Assembly (NCBI RefSeq): GCF_020012125.1 | Contig: NZ_JAIFAG010000001.1 | Location: forward strand, 4,712,001-4,776,000 | Direction of reading: 5' to 3' | Source: Hymenobacter psoromatis | Lineage (GTDB): Bacteria; Bacteroidota; Bacteroidia; Cytophagales; Hymenobacteraceae | Length of the DNA: 64,000 nucleotides | In this document: positions 25,391 through 34,109 of the stretch, one piece after another | Numbering within the stretch: position 1 is the first letter of the stretch | Layout: every line of letters begins with the position of its first letter | Program-made: the position numbers and the translations under genes | The notes under the pieces: generated by a model | Databases searched by the model: none | Seen by the model: the letters and a program-made list of their open reading frames with translations, nothing else | Told to the model about the DNA's origin: nothing

Positions 25391-25421
25391 CAAAGCTATA
25401 CCGTTACACCAATAAATTCAA
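25391..25421 (-). promoter_or_regulatory. Bacteroidota-type promoter for GH2-GH28
   Basis: TTG (complement of 25419-25421) is followed after 20 bases by TAGCTTTG (complement of 25391-25398), near-ideal spacing. The expected transcript start is about 16 bases before the GH2 ATG at 25370. Its -33 element lies within the last codons of ilvA, so the sugar genes have a promoter apart from the ilv operon. Confidence 0.65.
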
Positions 25422-26678
25422 AAAATCCTGCTTTCCATTGAGATATTCAAACCCGAAACCCTCGGCCGCCATGCGGGCCTTGATGCCATCCACGTCGTGC
25501 GGCATTTTGACTTCCACCCCAATGAAAACGGGGCCTTTCTCCTTGTTGTTTTTCTTGATATACTGAAACTGAATAATGTCCTCGCCCTCGGCCAGCACGT
25601 TGTTCACGAAGCGCCGGAGCGCGCCGGGAGCCTGGTTGAAGGTTACCATGAAGTAGTGCTTGAGGCCCTGGTGGCGCTGGGCGCGCTCCTTGATGTCCTC
25701 CATGCGGGTGATGTCGTTGTTGGAGCCGCTGACCACGCACACCACCGTTTTACCCCGAATCTGGTCGGCGTAGGCGTGCAGGGCCGAGATGGCGAGCGTG
25801 CCCGCCGGCTCCAGCACCATGCCTTCCTCGTTGTACATCTTCAGCAAATCTTCGCACACCTGGCCTTCGGGCACCAGGTGCACCTCATCGAGCAGGGCCT
25901 GGCAAATCTCAAACGTGAGTTCGCCGGGGCACTTCACGGCCGCGCCATCCACGAAGGTATCGAGGTGGGGTAGGGCCTGCCGCCGCCCGGCCCGGATGGC
26001 ATCGTGCATGCTCGGTGCGCCCAGCGGCTGCACCCCGATGAGCTTGGTATTCGGGCTTAATTGCCGAAACATGCTCGACAAGCCTGAGGCCAACCCGCCA
26101 CCGCCAATGGGCATGAAGCAAAAGTCAATCGACTTATGCTGAGCGGCTTTTAGTATTTCCAGCCCCACCGTGGCCTGCCCCTCCACAATGGCGAGGTCAT
26201 CAAACGGATGCACGAAGGTGCCGCCCTGCGCATCGCAAAACGCCTGCGCCGCCTGGTAGCAGTCGTCGAAGGTGCGGCCGGTGAGGTGCACCGTCACCAT
26301 GTCTTTGCCGAAGAGGCGCACTTTATCCACCTTCTGGGCGGGCGTTTGGGCGGGCATGAAAATATCGCCCTGCAAGCCCAGCAGCTGGCAGGCGTAGGCC
26401 ACACCTTGGGCGTGATTGCCGGCGCTGGCGCACACTATTTGGCGGCCCGGCACGGTAATCGGTAGCGTCGAAATCTTGTTGTAAGCCCCCCGGATTTTAT
26501 AGGAGCGCACCACCTGCAAGTCCTCGCGCTTGAGCAAAATGGTCGCGTCGTAAGTGCGCGAGAGCCCCAGGTTCAGCATCAGAGGCGTCTTGGTAATCAC
26601 GCCTTTGAGGCGGCGCGCAGCGGCCTCCACGTTTTCCAGGGTAACGGGGGTAGCGGCCGGGGCTAGCAGGTCGGGCAT
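25404..26678 (-). CDS. ilvA: Threonine dehydratase (biosynthetic, single ACT-like domain)
   Basis: The 424-residue PLP enzyme converts threonine to 2-oxobutanoate, the first step to isoleucine. KREDLQVVRSYKIRGAYNK carries the PLP lysine; CASAGNHAQG and the Gly-rich MPIGGGGLASG bind cofactor phosphate. Residues 340-424 (YFMVTFNQAPGALRRFV...) form one ACT-like domain, the shorter IlvA form. The ATG at 26676-26678 (MPDLLAPAATP) is used; the upstream TTG is unlikely. Last gene of the leu-ilv block. Confidence 0.93.
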   Translation of the reverse strand: MPDLLAPAATPVTLENVEAAARRLKGVITKTPLMLNLGLSRTYDATILLKREDLQVVRSYKIRGAYNKISTLPITVPGRQIVCASAGNHAQGVAYACQLLGLQGDIFMPAQTPAQKVDKVRLFGKDMVTVHLTGRTFDDCYQAAQAFCDAQGGTFVHPFDDLAIVEGQATVGLEILKAAQHKSIDFCFMPIGGGGLASGLSSMFRQLSPNTKLIGVQPLGAPSMHDAIRAGRRQALPHLDTFVDGAAVKCPGELTFEICQALLDEVHLVPEGQVCEDLLKMYNEEGMVLEPAGTLAISALHAYADQIRGKTVVCVVSGSNNDITRMEDIKERAQRHQGLKHYFMVTFNQAPGALRRFVNNVLAEGEDIIQFQYIKKNNKEKGPVFIGVEVKMPHDVDGIKARMAAEGFGFEYLNGKQDFLNLLV

Positions 26679-26710
26679 GGGGTAGGGGGTAACCAACTAA
26701 TATATTAAAA

Positions 26711-26820
26711 AAGGCCGTCATGCAGACCGAAAGGAAGCATCGCGCATGTGGTAGTAATCCCTTGCATAAGAAGTTACTGCTGCACGCGAGATGCTTCCCT
26801 TCGGTCTGCATGACGGCCTT
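26711..26820. repeat. Inverted repeat, family B variant, between ilvC and ilvA
   Basis: The arms begin AAGGCCGTCATGCAGACCGA and contain GAAGCATC; the right arm mirrors them with one mismatch and a two-base indel. The centre is about 40 bases. It shares GTCATGC...GAAGCATC with the three copies at 28630, 33991 and 35550 but differs in between. Confidence 0.7.
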
Positions 26821-26855
26821 GTTGTACAACGAAGTGGCACTCCGTTTTACAAAAT

Positions 26856-27917
26856 CTACGCCTCCACGCTCGCGCTGCTGCGCGAACGCAGCTCGCGCAC
26901 AGTCGCGCCGGTGGCCCACAGCTCCGACTCACGCACTTCTTTCAACTCGGCCTCTAGCTCGGCGCGGTAGTTGGGTGTCGAGCCGCGCTCGATGGTGCGG
27001 CGGGCTTCCTCGCCGCTGGCTACGCTGTCATACAGCTCATTCAGCACGGGTAGGGTCGCATCGCGGAATTTACCCTTCCAGTCAAGCGCGCCGCGCTGGG
27101 CCGTCACCGAGCAGTTGGCAAACATCCAGTCCATGCCGTTTTCGCCCACCAGCGGCACCAGGCTTTGGGTCAGTTCCTCCACGGTTTCGTTGAACGCCTC
27201 CGAAGGCGAGTGCCCGCGCTGCCGCAGCACCTGGTACTGCGCCTCGATGATGCCGGCCAGCGCGCCCATCAGCACACCCCGCTCACCGGTGAGGTCGGAA
27301 TACACCTCCTTCTTAAAATCCGTCTCGAACAAGTAGCCCGAGCCCACGCCAATGCCCATTGCAATGGCCTTCTCGTAGGCGTGCCCGCTGGCATCCTGAT
27401 ATACCGCAAACGACGAATTCAGCCCGCCACCGGCCACGAACAGCCGCCGCAGGCTGGTGCCGCTGCCCTTAGGAGCCACCAGAATCACGTCCACATCGGC
27501 GGGCGGAATGATGTTGGTCTGGTCCTTAAATGTGATGCCGAAGCCGTGCGAGAAGTACAGCGTTTTGCCGGGGGTAAGGGCCTTTTTGAGGGTCGGCCAC
27601 AGCGCAATCTGCCCCGCATCAGAGAGTAGGTTGCAGAGAATGGTGCCCTTGTCGGCCGCCTCCTCGATGCTGAACAGCGACTCGCCCGGCACCCAGCCAT
27701 CGCGCAAAGCGCGCTCCCACGAAGGCGTGCCTTCGCGCTGACCCACAATCACATGGAAGCCGTTGTCGCGCATGTTCAGCGCCTGGCCGGGGCCCTGCAC
27801 CCCGTAGCCAATCACGGCAATGGTATCGTGTTGAAGAAAATCGAGCGCCTTGGCGAGCGGAAATTCGTCGCGGGTAATAACGGTTTCGGGTACGCCGCCG
27901 AAGTGAATGGTTGCCAT
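26856..27917 (-). CDS. ilvC: Ketol-acid reductoisomerase (Bacteroidota/fungal Ilv5 type)
   Basis: The 353-residue enzyme isomerises and reduces acetolactate or acetohydroxybutyrate with NAD(P)H. The cofactor loop is VIGYGVQGPGQALNMRDNG near 35-53; DVILVAPKGSGTSLR and the C-terminal acidic motifs (DLTGERG, NETVEE) carry the Mg ligands. Segments such as WVPGESLF, LLSDA, KTLYFSHGF and GSGYLFET read like yeast Ilv5 rather than E. coli IlvC, as is usual in Bacteroidota. The ATG is at 27915-27917. Confidence 0.95.
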   Translation of the reverse strand: MATIHFGGVPETVITRDEFPLAKALDFLQHDTIAVIGYGVQGPGQALNMRDNGFHVIVGQREGTPSWERALRDGWVPGESLFSIEEAADKGTILCNLLSDAGQIALWPTLKKALTPGKTLYFSHGFGITFKDQTNIIPPADVDVILVAPKGSGTSLRRLFVAGGGLNSSFAVYQDASGHAYEKAIAMGIGVGSGYLFETDFKKEVYSDLTGERGVLMGALAGIIEAQYQVLRQRGHSPSEAFNETVEELTQSLVPLVGENGMDWMFANCSVTAQRGALDWKGKFRDATLPVLNELYDSVASGEEARRTIERGSTPNYRAELEAELKEVRESELWATGATVRELRSRSSASVEA

Positions 27918-27932
27918 TGGGATAGGGGTTTT

Positions 27933-28013
27933 GTAGCGTGGACTCTGCGAGTCCGCGCGTGGGGGTAAAAAAGGGTTTCGTTCAAACGCGCGGACTCGCA
28001 GAGTCCACGCTAC
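27933..28013. repeat. Inverted repeat, family C copy 2, between ilvN and ilvC
   Basis: The 28-base arms (GTAGCGTGGACTCTGCGAGT then CCGCGCGT) are perfectly complementary around a 25-base centre with GTTTCGTTCAAACGCG. Each arm contains the inner palindrome GGACTC...GAGTCC. One end abuts the ilvN stop codon at 28015. Confidence 0.85.
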
Positions 28014-28014
28014 A

Positions 28015-28605
28015 TTACATCGTAAATACCGCGTCGCGGTCGTTCAAAAACTCATTCTCGGCCACCTCCTCGCTCGGCTCGCGCTGCTCAAATTCCTGCA
28101 GTTTGAGGTGAAAGCCGTCGCTGGCCTTGATGATGGCGATGCGCGCCGAGCGCACGAACTCAATCAACCCGTAGGGCTGCAAGGCTTTGATTAAGTTGTC
28201 TGTTTCCTCGCGGTGGCCGGTGGTTTCAAACACCGTATAATCCTTGCGAATAACCACGGCGCGGGCCCCGTTTTCGCGCAGCAGGCGCTCCACGAGCACC
28301 TTTTCGGCTATGATGTCGGTGGGCACTTTATAAAGCGCCATTTCCTGCCAAATTACGTCCTGGTTGGTGTTAAAATAGACTTTCAGCACTTCCACCTGCT
28401 TCTCAATCTGCTTGGCCAGCTTGTGCACCACCTCCTCCGTTTCCACAATCACGATGTTGAAGCGGTGGATGCCCTCAATTTCCGAGGGCGACACGTTGAG
28501 GCTCTCAATATTGATTTTGCGGCGCGAAAAGATGATGGCAATGCGATTGAGCAAGCCCACCTGGTTTTCGGTGTACGCAGTGATGTTGTATTCCTGGCGG
28601 TCCAT
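28015..28605 (-). CDS. ilvN: Acetolactate synthase small (regulatory) subunit
   Basis: The 196-residue protein begins MDRQEYNITAYTENQVGLLN, an ACT domain that binds valine for feedback control, followed by the second ALS_ss_C domain (about 85-165). It pairs with IlvB. The frame is open for 25 codons upstream, but these are encoded by the inverted repeat at 28630-28717 and are not part of the family, so the ATG at 28603-28605 is used. Confidence 0.93.
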   Translation of the reverse strand: MDRQEYNITAYTENQVGLLNRIAIIFSRRKINIESLNVSPSEIEGIHRFNIVIVETEEVVHKLAKQIEKQVEVLKVYFNTNQDVIWQEMALYKVPTDIIAEKVLVERLLRENGARAVVIRKDYTVFETTGHREETDNLIKALQPYGLIEFVRSARIAIIKASDGFHLKLQEFEQREPSEEVAENEFLNDRDAVFTM

Positions 28606-28629
28606 AGGTTTGGCTGAATAAAGTCGTCT

Positions 28630-28717
28630 GTCATGCTGAGCTTGTCGAAGCATCTCTACCGCTTCATCCACGTCATCCAACGATGCGGTAGAGATGCTTC
28701 GACAAGCTCAGCATGAC
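28630..28717. repeat. Inverted repeat, family B copy, between ilvB and ilvN
   Basis: Two perfect 33-base arms start GTCATGCTGAGCTTGTCGAA and end GCATCTCTACCGC; the centre is 22 bases. Read as protein the arm gives MLRQAQHD, a false N-terminal extension often seen in front of genes beside such repeats. Confidence 0.9.
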
Positions 28718-28734
28718 GTTCTTTTTTGCTTATT

Positions 28735-30483
28735 TTATCGCAGCCGGATTTCCGCCACGCTGCACCCCTGCGGCACCATTGGAAAAATGTTATTCTCCTT
28801 CGTCACCATCACTTCCAGCAAAAAGGAGCCGGGATGCGCCAGCATCCGCGCCAGGGCGGGGCGTAGGTCGGGGCGGGCATCCACGCGCTGGCCGGCGATT
28901 CGGTAGCCCGCCGCTACAGCCACGTAATCAGGACTCTGAATATCCACGAACGAGTAGCGGCGCTGGTGAAATAACTCCTGCCACTGCCGCACCATGCCCA
29001 GAAACTGGTTGTTGAGGATGATGATTTTCACGTCCACGCCGGTCTGCATGATGGTGCCCAGCTCCTGAATCGTCATCTGGATGCCACCGTCGCCAATCAC
29101 GGCCACCACCGGCCGGTGGGGGGCGCCAAACTTGGCCCCGATGGCGGCCGGTAGCGCAAAGCCCATCGTGCCCAACCCGCCGCTCGTGACATGGCTGCGC
29201 GACTGGTTTTGGCGGGCGTAGCGGCAGGCCACCATCTGGTGCTGCCCCACGTCGGACACGATAACGGCCTCGCCGCCAGTTAGCTCGTTCAGCTGTTGCA
29301 TCACCTCGCCCATCGTCAGCTCATCCGAAGTCGGGAATAATTCTTCCCGAATCACGGCATCCACTTCCTGGGCCATGTGGTCGTGGAAGCGGGCCAGCCA
29401 CTCAGGGTGCGCCTTGTGCTCAACCAGCGCCGTGAGCAGGGGTAGGGTTTCCTTGCAGTCGCCCCACACCGGCACGGTGGTCTGCACGTTCTTGTCAATC
29501 TCGGTGGGGTCGATGTCGAGGTGAATAATCTGCGCTTGCCGGGCGTACTTATCGAGCCGGCCGGTTACCCGGTCGTCGAAGCGCATCCCGATGGCAATCA
29601 GTACGTCGCACTCGTTGGTGAGCACGTTGGGGCCGTAGTTGCCGTGCATGCCCAGCATCCCCACGTTCAGCGGGTGGTCGGTGGCCAGCGCCCCTACCCC
29701 CAGAATAGTCCACGCCGCCGGGATGCCGCTTTTCTCCACAAATGCCCGAAACTCGCGCTCGGCTGCGCCCAGCACTACGCCCTGCCCCCAGAGGATGAAT
29801 GGCCGCTTGGCGCTGTTAATCAGCGCCGCCGCCTGCTCGATATACTCCGGGCGCACCACCGGCGCGGGCCGGTAGCTGCGGATGTGCGTGCACGGCCGGT
29901 AGTCCGGCGCGTCGAAGGCTTGCTGCTGCGCGTTCTTGGTAATGTCAATCAGCACCGGTCCCGGCCGGCCGCTGCGCGCAATGTAGAATGCCTTTGCCAG
30001 CGCCTCCGGTATCTCCTCGGCCTTGGTTACCTGGTAGTTCCACTTCGTAATGGGGGTAGTAATGTTGATAATATCCGTCTCCTGAAACGCATCTGTACCC
30101 AGCAAGTGCGCGAACACCTGCCCCGTGATGCACACCAGCGGCGTGCTGTCGATGAGCGCATCGGCCAGGCCAGTTACTAGGTTCGTCGCGCCTGGCCCGC
30201 TCGTAGCCAGCACCACGCCTACCCGCCCCGAGGCGCGGGCGTAGCCCTGCGCCGCGTGGATGCCGCCCTGCTCGTGGCGCACCAGCACGTGGTGGAGCTG
30301 GTCCTTAAAGTCGTATAGCGCGTCGTAAATCGGGATGATGGCCCCGCCGGGATAGCCAAAAATCGTGTCTACGCCCTCGGCTACCAGCGCTTGCAGCGTG
30401 GCTACCGCGCCGGTCATGGGGGCGAGGGTAGGGGCGGCGGCCGGGCTAGCGGTGGGCTGGGCTGAGAGCTGGTTCTGAAACAT
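28735..30483 (-). CDS. ilvB: Acetolactate synthase large (catalytic) subunit
   Basis: The 582-residue ThDP enzyme condenses pyruvate with pyruvate or 2-oxobutanoate. It shows the N-terminal pyrimidine-binding domain (FGYPGGAIIPIYDAL, RHEQGGIHAAQGYARA with the catalytic Glu), the FAD-binding middle domain, and the ThDP-Mg motif VIGDGGIQMTIQELGTIMQ...ILNN near the C-terminus. The first 40 residues are a Pro/Ala-rich leader that could be trimmed by a later start. Its start codon lies inside the 3' end of ilvD (38-base overlap), so translation is probably coupled. Confidence 0.95.
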   Translation of the reverse strand: MFQNQLSAQPTASPAAAPTLAPMTGAVATLQALVAEGVDTIFGYPGGAIIPIYDALYDFKDQLHHVLVRHEQGGIHAAQGYARASGRVGVVLATSGPGATNLVTGLADALIDSTPLVCITGQVFAHLLGTDAFQETDIINITTPITKWNYQVTKAEEIPEALAKAFYIARSGRPGPVLIDITKNAQQQAFDAPDYRPCTHIRSYRPAPVVRPEYIEQAAALINSAKRPFILWGQGVVLGAAEREFRAFVEKSGIPAAWTILGVGALATDHPLNVGMLGMHGNYGPNVLTNECDVLIAIGMRFDDRVTGRLDKYARQAQIIHLDIDPTEIDKNVQTTVPVWGDCKETLPLLTALVEHKAHPEWLARFHDHMAQEVDAVIREELFPTSDELTMGEVMQQLNELTGGEAVIVSDVGQHQMVACRYARQNQSRSHVTSGGLGTMGFALPAAIGAKFGAPHRPVVAVIGDGGIQMTIQELGTIMQTGVDVKIIILNNQFLGMVRQWQELFHQRRYSFVDIQSPDYVAVAAGYRIAGQRVDARPDLRPALARMLAHPGSFLLEVMVTKENNIFPMVPQGCSVAEIRLR

Positions 30484-32167
30484 AATCTTCTTCTAATAAG
30501 TCAGTTATGCATCCGTGGCTGGCGTCGCTCACGCTGCGGATGTACTTGAGCAGCACGCCCTGGCGCACGGGCAGCGGCGGCCGCCGCCAGGCGGCGCGGC
30601 GGGCGGCCAGCTCCTCGTCCGGCAGTTGCACATCGATGGTGTTGGCGCTGGCATCCAGCACTATCCAGTCGCCATCTTCTACTAAAGCCAGGCCGCCGCC
30701 GTCGTAGGCTTCGGGGCAGATGTGGCCGATGACGAAACCGTGGGTGCCGCCCGAAAAGCGGCCGTCCGTTATCAGGGCCACTTTATCGCCCAAGCCCGCG
30801 CCCATGATGGCTGAAGTTGGCTTGAGCATTTCGGGCATTCCCGGCCCGCCCTTCGGCCCCACGTAGCGAATCACGACCACCTGCCCGGCCTTAATTTTGT
30901 GGTCGATAATGCCCTGGTTCAACTCTTCTTCCGAGTTGAAAACGATGGCCGGGCCTTCAAACCGTAGTCCTTCCTTACCCGTAATTTTTGCTACCCCCCC
31001 CTTGGGGGCGAGGTTGCCATAAAGCATCTGAATGTGCCCATCGGCCTTGATGGGATTGCTGAGCGGACGCAATAAATCCTGCTCCGCGCCCAGGGGGCGC
31101 ACGTCGGCCAGGTTTTCGGCCAGGGTGCGGCCGGTCACGGTCAGCAGGTCGCCATTCAATAAGCCGTGGTCGAGCAACGTGCGCTGCACAGCGGGGATAC
31201 CGCCGATTTTCGACAAATCCTCCATCAGATACCGGCCGCTGGGCTTGAGGTCGGCTAGTACCGGCACGCGGTTGCTCACGGCTTGGAAGTCGTCCATCGT
31301 CAGCCGCACGCCGGCCGCGTGAGCAATGGCGATGAGGTGCAGCACGGCATTGGTGGAGCCGCCGAGCACCGTTATCATTACCATCGCGTTCTCGAATGCC
31401 GCGCGGGTCAGGATGTCGCGGGGCTTGAGGTCCAGCTCCAGCAGGTGGCGCAGGTAGGCCCCGGTGTCGAGGCATTCCTGCATTTTAGCCGGGCTTTCGG
31501 CGGGCAAGGACGACGAGGCCGGCACGCTCATGCCCAGCGTTTCGATGGCCGAAGCCAGCGTGTTAGCGGTGTACATGCCGCCGCACGCGCCCGGCCCAGG
31601 GCAGGCATTGTGGATGATGCCCTGGTAGTCTTCCTCCGAAATCTGCCCGTTCACTTTCTTTCCATATGCTTCAAAGCACGACACAATATTGAGCTGCTGC
31701 CCCTTAAACTCACCGCCCCGAATGGTGCCGCCATACACCATGAGCGACGGCCGGTTGAGCCGCGCCATTGCGATGAGCGCGCCGGGCATATTCTTATCGC
31801 AGCCCACCACGCAAGCCAGCGCGTCGTAGTAGTGCGCGCCCGCCATCGCCTCAATCGAGTCGGCAATTATCTCCCTGGACACCAGCGAGTAGCGCATCCC
31901 CGCGTTGCCGTTCGTAATGCCATCGCTCACGCCAATCGTGTTGAAGCGCAGCCCTACCAGGCCCTGGGCCGCCACGCCGCGCTTCACCTCATCGGCCAGG
32001 CCGTTGAGGTGCATGTTGCAGGTGTTGCCCTCGAAGCCCGTGGAGCAGATGCCCACGAACGGCTTGCGCAAGTCCGCGTCCGACAGCCCCGCGCCAATCA
32101 GCATGGCCTGCGAGGCGGGCAAACTGTCGTCCTGGGTATAGATGCGGCTGAATTTATTAAGGGGCAT
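30446..32167 (-). CDS. ilvD: Dihydroxy-acid dehydratase
   Basis: The 573-residue iron-sulfur enzyme dehydrates dihydroxy acids to the 2-oxo acids of valine and isoleucine. The cluster cysteines are visible in GVGCDKNMPG-like VVGCDKNMPGALIAMARLN and CPGPGACGGMYTANT, and an early GICSTGFEGNTCN; KGGPGMPEM and GRFSGGTHGFVIGHICPEA close the active site. The ATG is at 32165-32167. Overlaps ilvB by 38 bases. Confidence 0.95.
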   Translation of the reverse strand: MPLNKFSRIYTQDDSLPASQAMLIGAGLSDADLRKPFVGICSTGFEGNTCNMHLNGLADEVKRGVAAQGLVGLRFNTIGVSDGITNGNAGMRYSLVSREIIADSIEAMAGAHYYDALACVVGCDKNMPGALIAMARLNRPSLMVYGGTIRGGEFKGQQLNIVSCFEAYGKKVNGQISEEDYQGIIHNACPGPGACGGMYTANTLASAIETLGMSVPASSSLPAESPAKMQECLDTGAYLRHLLELDLKPRDILTRAAFENAMVMITVLGGSTNAVLHLIAIAHAAGVRLTMDDFQAVSNRVPVLADLKPSGRYLMEDLSKIGGIPAVQRTLLDHGLLNGDLLTVTGRTLAENLADVRPLGAEQDLLRPLSNPIKADGHIQMLYGNLAPKGGVAKITGKEGLRFEGPAIVFNSEEELNQGIIDHKIKAGQVVVIRYVGPKGGPGMPEMLKPTSAIMGAGLGDKVALITDGRFSGGTHGFVIGHICPEAYDGGGLALVEDGDWIVLDASANTIDVQLPDEELAARRAAWRRPPLPVRQGVLLKYIRSVSDASHGCITDLLEEDYVSEPALSPAHR

Positions 32168-32180
32168 GGAGTTAGATGGG

Positions 32181-32246
32181 GTGGCGCGAACTCGGAGAGT
32201 CCGCGCTTTTTGGTATGGAAAAACGTGCTCACGCGCGGACTCGCCG
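32181..32246. repeat. Degenerate family C inverted repeat between leuB and ilvD
   Basis: GTGGCGCGAACTCGGAGAGT followed by CCGCGC faces GCGCGGACTCGCCGCAC across about 30 bases. The arms resemble those at 27933-28013 but with several mismatches, so this looks like a decayed copy. Confidence 0.5.
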
Positions 32247-32260
32247 CACCCGTACTTCGC

Positions 32261-33376
32261 TTAAATAATCGTGCTCACGCCCACCGCAATGTTGTGGGCG
32301 TTCCACTGCTGCTCATTGGAGTCCGCAATCCAGAAGGCTACGTAACTACCCACTTGCTCAGTGGTATAAGGAGCCGTGGCGTTCAGCTCGGGAGTCAGAA
32401 TTTGATTGTTCAACGCCTCGTCCACCGCCTCGCGCACCAGGTCGGCTTCGGCCGTGAGACCCAGGTGGTTGAGCAGCATGGCCGCCGACAGAATAGCCGC
32501 CAGCGGGTTGGCAATGCCCTTCCCCCTGGCCTGGGGGTAGGAGCCGTGAATGGGCTCAAACACCGCCACCGCCGCGCCCACCGAAGCCGAGGGCAACAGC
32601 CCCATCGACCCGGCAATGACCGATGCTTCATCCGAGAGAATGTCACCGAACATATTCTCCGTCAGCACCACGTCGAACTGCTTGGGGTCGGTGATGAGCT
32701 GCATCGCGGCGTTGTCCACAAACAGGTAGTCCACCGTCACGGCGGGGTACTGCGGGGCGATTTCGCGCACCACCTCGCGCCACAAGCGTGAGGTTTCCAG
32801 TACGTTAGCCTTGTCCACCAGCGTCAGGTGCTGGCGGCGGCCGGCGGCCGACTGAAACGCCAGGTGCGCGATGCGCTCAATCTCGGGGCGCGAGTAAGTG
32901 CAGGTATCGTAGGCCGAGCCGTCGGCCGTGCGGCCCCTCTCGCCGAAGTAGATGCCGCCCGTCAGCTCCCGAAAAATCACTAAATCGGTGCCTTCAATGC
33001 GTTCGGCTTTCAGCGGCGAGTGCTTTAGTAGGGCTTTATAAGCCGTTACGGGCCGAATATTAGCAAACAAGCCCAACTCCTTGCGCATCCGCAGCAGGCC
33101 CTGCTCGGGGCGAACCTTAGCGGCTGGGTCGTTGTCATACTTCGGGTCGCCGATGGCCCCGAACAGCACCGCATCGGCGGCGCGGCAGGCGGCCAGCGTT
33201 TCGGGGGGTAGGGGGTCGCCGGTGGCATCAATGGCGCAGGCCCCCACCAGGTGCGAGGTAAACTCGAAACGGTGCCCAAAGCGCTCGGCCACGGCATCGA
33301 GCACCTTTACAGCCTGCCGACACACCTCTGGCCCAATACCGTCGCCCGGCAGCAAAGCTATTTTCTTGATTACCAT
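32261..33376 (-). CDS. leuB: 3-isopropylmalate dehydrogenase
   Basis: The 371-residue enzyme oxidises and decarboxylates 3-isopropylmalate with NAD in leucine synthesis. LLPGDGIGPEV at the N-terminus, the substrate arginines in LLRMRKELGLFANIRP, REL...YFGERG, and the metal and NAD region FGDILSDEASVIAGSMGLLPSASVG with GSYPQARGKGIANP are all present. It overlaps the end of leuD by seven bases. Confidence 0.96.
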   Translation of the reverse strand: MVIKKIALLPGDGIGPEVCRQAVKVLDAVAERFGHRFEFTSHLVGACAIDATGDPLPPETLAACRAADAVLFGAIGDPKYDNDPAAKVRPEQGLLRMRKELGLFANIRPVTAYKALLKHSPLKAERIEGTDLVIFRELTGGIYFGERGRTADGSAYDTCTYSRPEIERIAHLAFQSAAGRRQHLTLVDKANVLETSRLWREVVREIAPQYPAVTVDYLFVDNAAMQLITDPKQFDVVLTENMFGDILSDEASVIAGSMGLLPSASVGAAVAVFEPIHGSYPQARGKGIANPLAAILSAAMLLNHLGLTAEADLVREAVDEALNNQILTPELNATAPYTTEQVGSYVAFWIADSNEQQWNAHNIAVGVSTII

Positions 33377-33966
33377 GTCCAGGCGCGTTGTTTTTCAAAG
33401 GCCGCGATGGCCGATTTCTGATTCACTAAAAAGTCAATATCGTCGTAGCCGTTCAGCAGGCACTCCTTCTTATAAGCATCAATGGCGAAGCTGAAGGTTT
33501 CGCCCCAGGCTGGCACCGCCAACGTTTGGGAAGGCAAATCGACGGCTAATTCCAACTGCGGGTTGGTTTCGATAGCGACTAACAGACGGTGTAGCACGTC
33601 GTCGCTCACTTGCAGGGGTAGGAGACCGGTATTCAGGGCATTGCCCCGAAAAATATCGGCGAAGTAGCTCGAAACTACCGCCCGAAAACCCGCGTCGTAC
33701 AGCGCCCAGGCGGCGTGCTCGCGGCTGCTGCCGCAGCCAAAGTTCTTGCCCGCTACCAGCACCTGCCCGGCATAGCGCGGGTCGTTCAGCACGAACTCCG
33801 GCTTGGGCGAGCCGTCGGCGTTGTAGCGCCAGTCGCAAAACAGGTTTTCGCCGAAGCCCGCCCGCGTCGTTGCCTTTAGAAACCGGGCCGGGATAATCTG
33901 GTCGGTATCAACGTTTTCGAGCGGCAGCGGCACGCCAGTGGTATGCAGGGTTTGGAATTTATCCAT
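33370..33966 (-). CDS. leuD: 3-isopropylmalate dehydratase small subunit
   Basis: The 198-residue protein is the swivel domain of isopropylmalate isomerase and pairs with LeuC. The family motifs NVDTDQIIPARFLK and GKNFGCGSSREHAAWAL are present. The ATG at 33964-33966 (MDKFQTLHTTG) is used; the open frame upstream runs through the inverted repeat at 33991-34089 and does not belong to the protein. Confidence 0.95.
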   Translation of the reverse strand: MDKFQTLHTTGVPLPLENVDTDQIIPARFLKATTRAGFGENLFCDWRYNADGSPKPEFVLNDPRYAGQVLVAGKNFGCGSSREHAAWALYDAGFRAVVSSYFADIFRGNALNTGLLPLQVSDDVLHRLLVAIETNPQLELAVDLPSQTLAVPAWGETFSFAIDAYKKECLLNGYDDIDFLVNQKSAIAAFEKQRAWTW

Positions 33967-33990
33967 TGTTTGTATAGCAGAAAAAAGAAC

Positions 33991-34089
33991 GTCATGCTGA
34001 ACGCAGTGAAGCATCTCTGCCGCTCTATTGAACGGCGCGGATAATGCGGTAGAGATGCTTCGGCAAGCGGACGCTAGATTAAGCATGAC
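33991..34089. repeat. Inverted repeat, family B copy, between leuC and leuD
   Basis: The left arm GTCATGCTGAACGCAGTGAA...GCATCTCTGCCGC pairs with a right arm that is interrupted by about 11 extra bases (AGCGGACGCTA). The centre contains TTGAACGGCGCGG, shared with the copy at 35550-35637. Confidence 0.75.
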
Positions 34090-34109
34090 GTCCTTTTGCC
34101 TTATATTAT

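Noticed and set aside
31283..32791. A 502-codon plus-strand frame opposite ilvD and leuB
   Set aside because: It crosses two real genes on the other strand and an intergenic repeat, and shows no known motifs.
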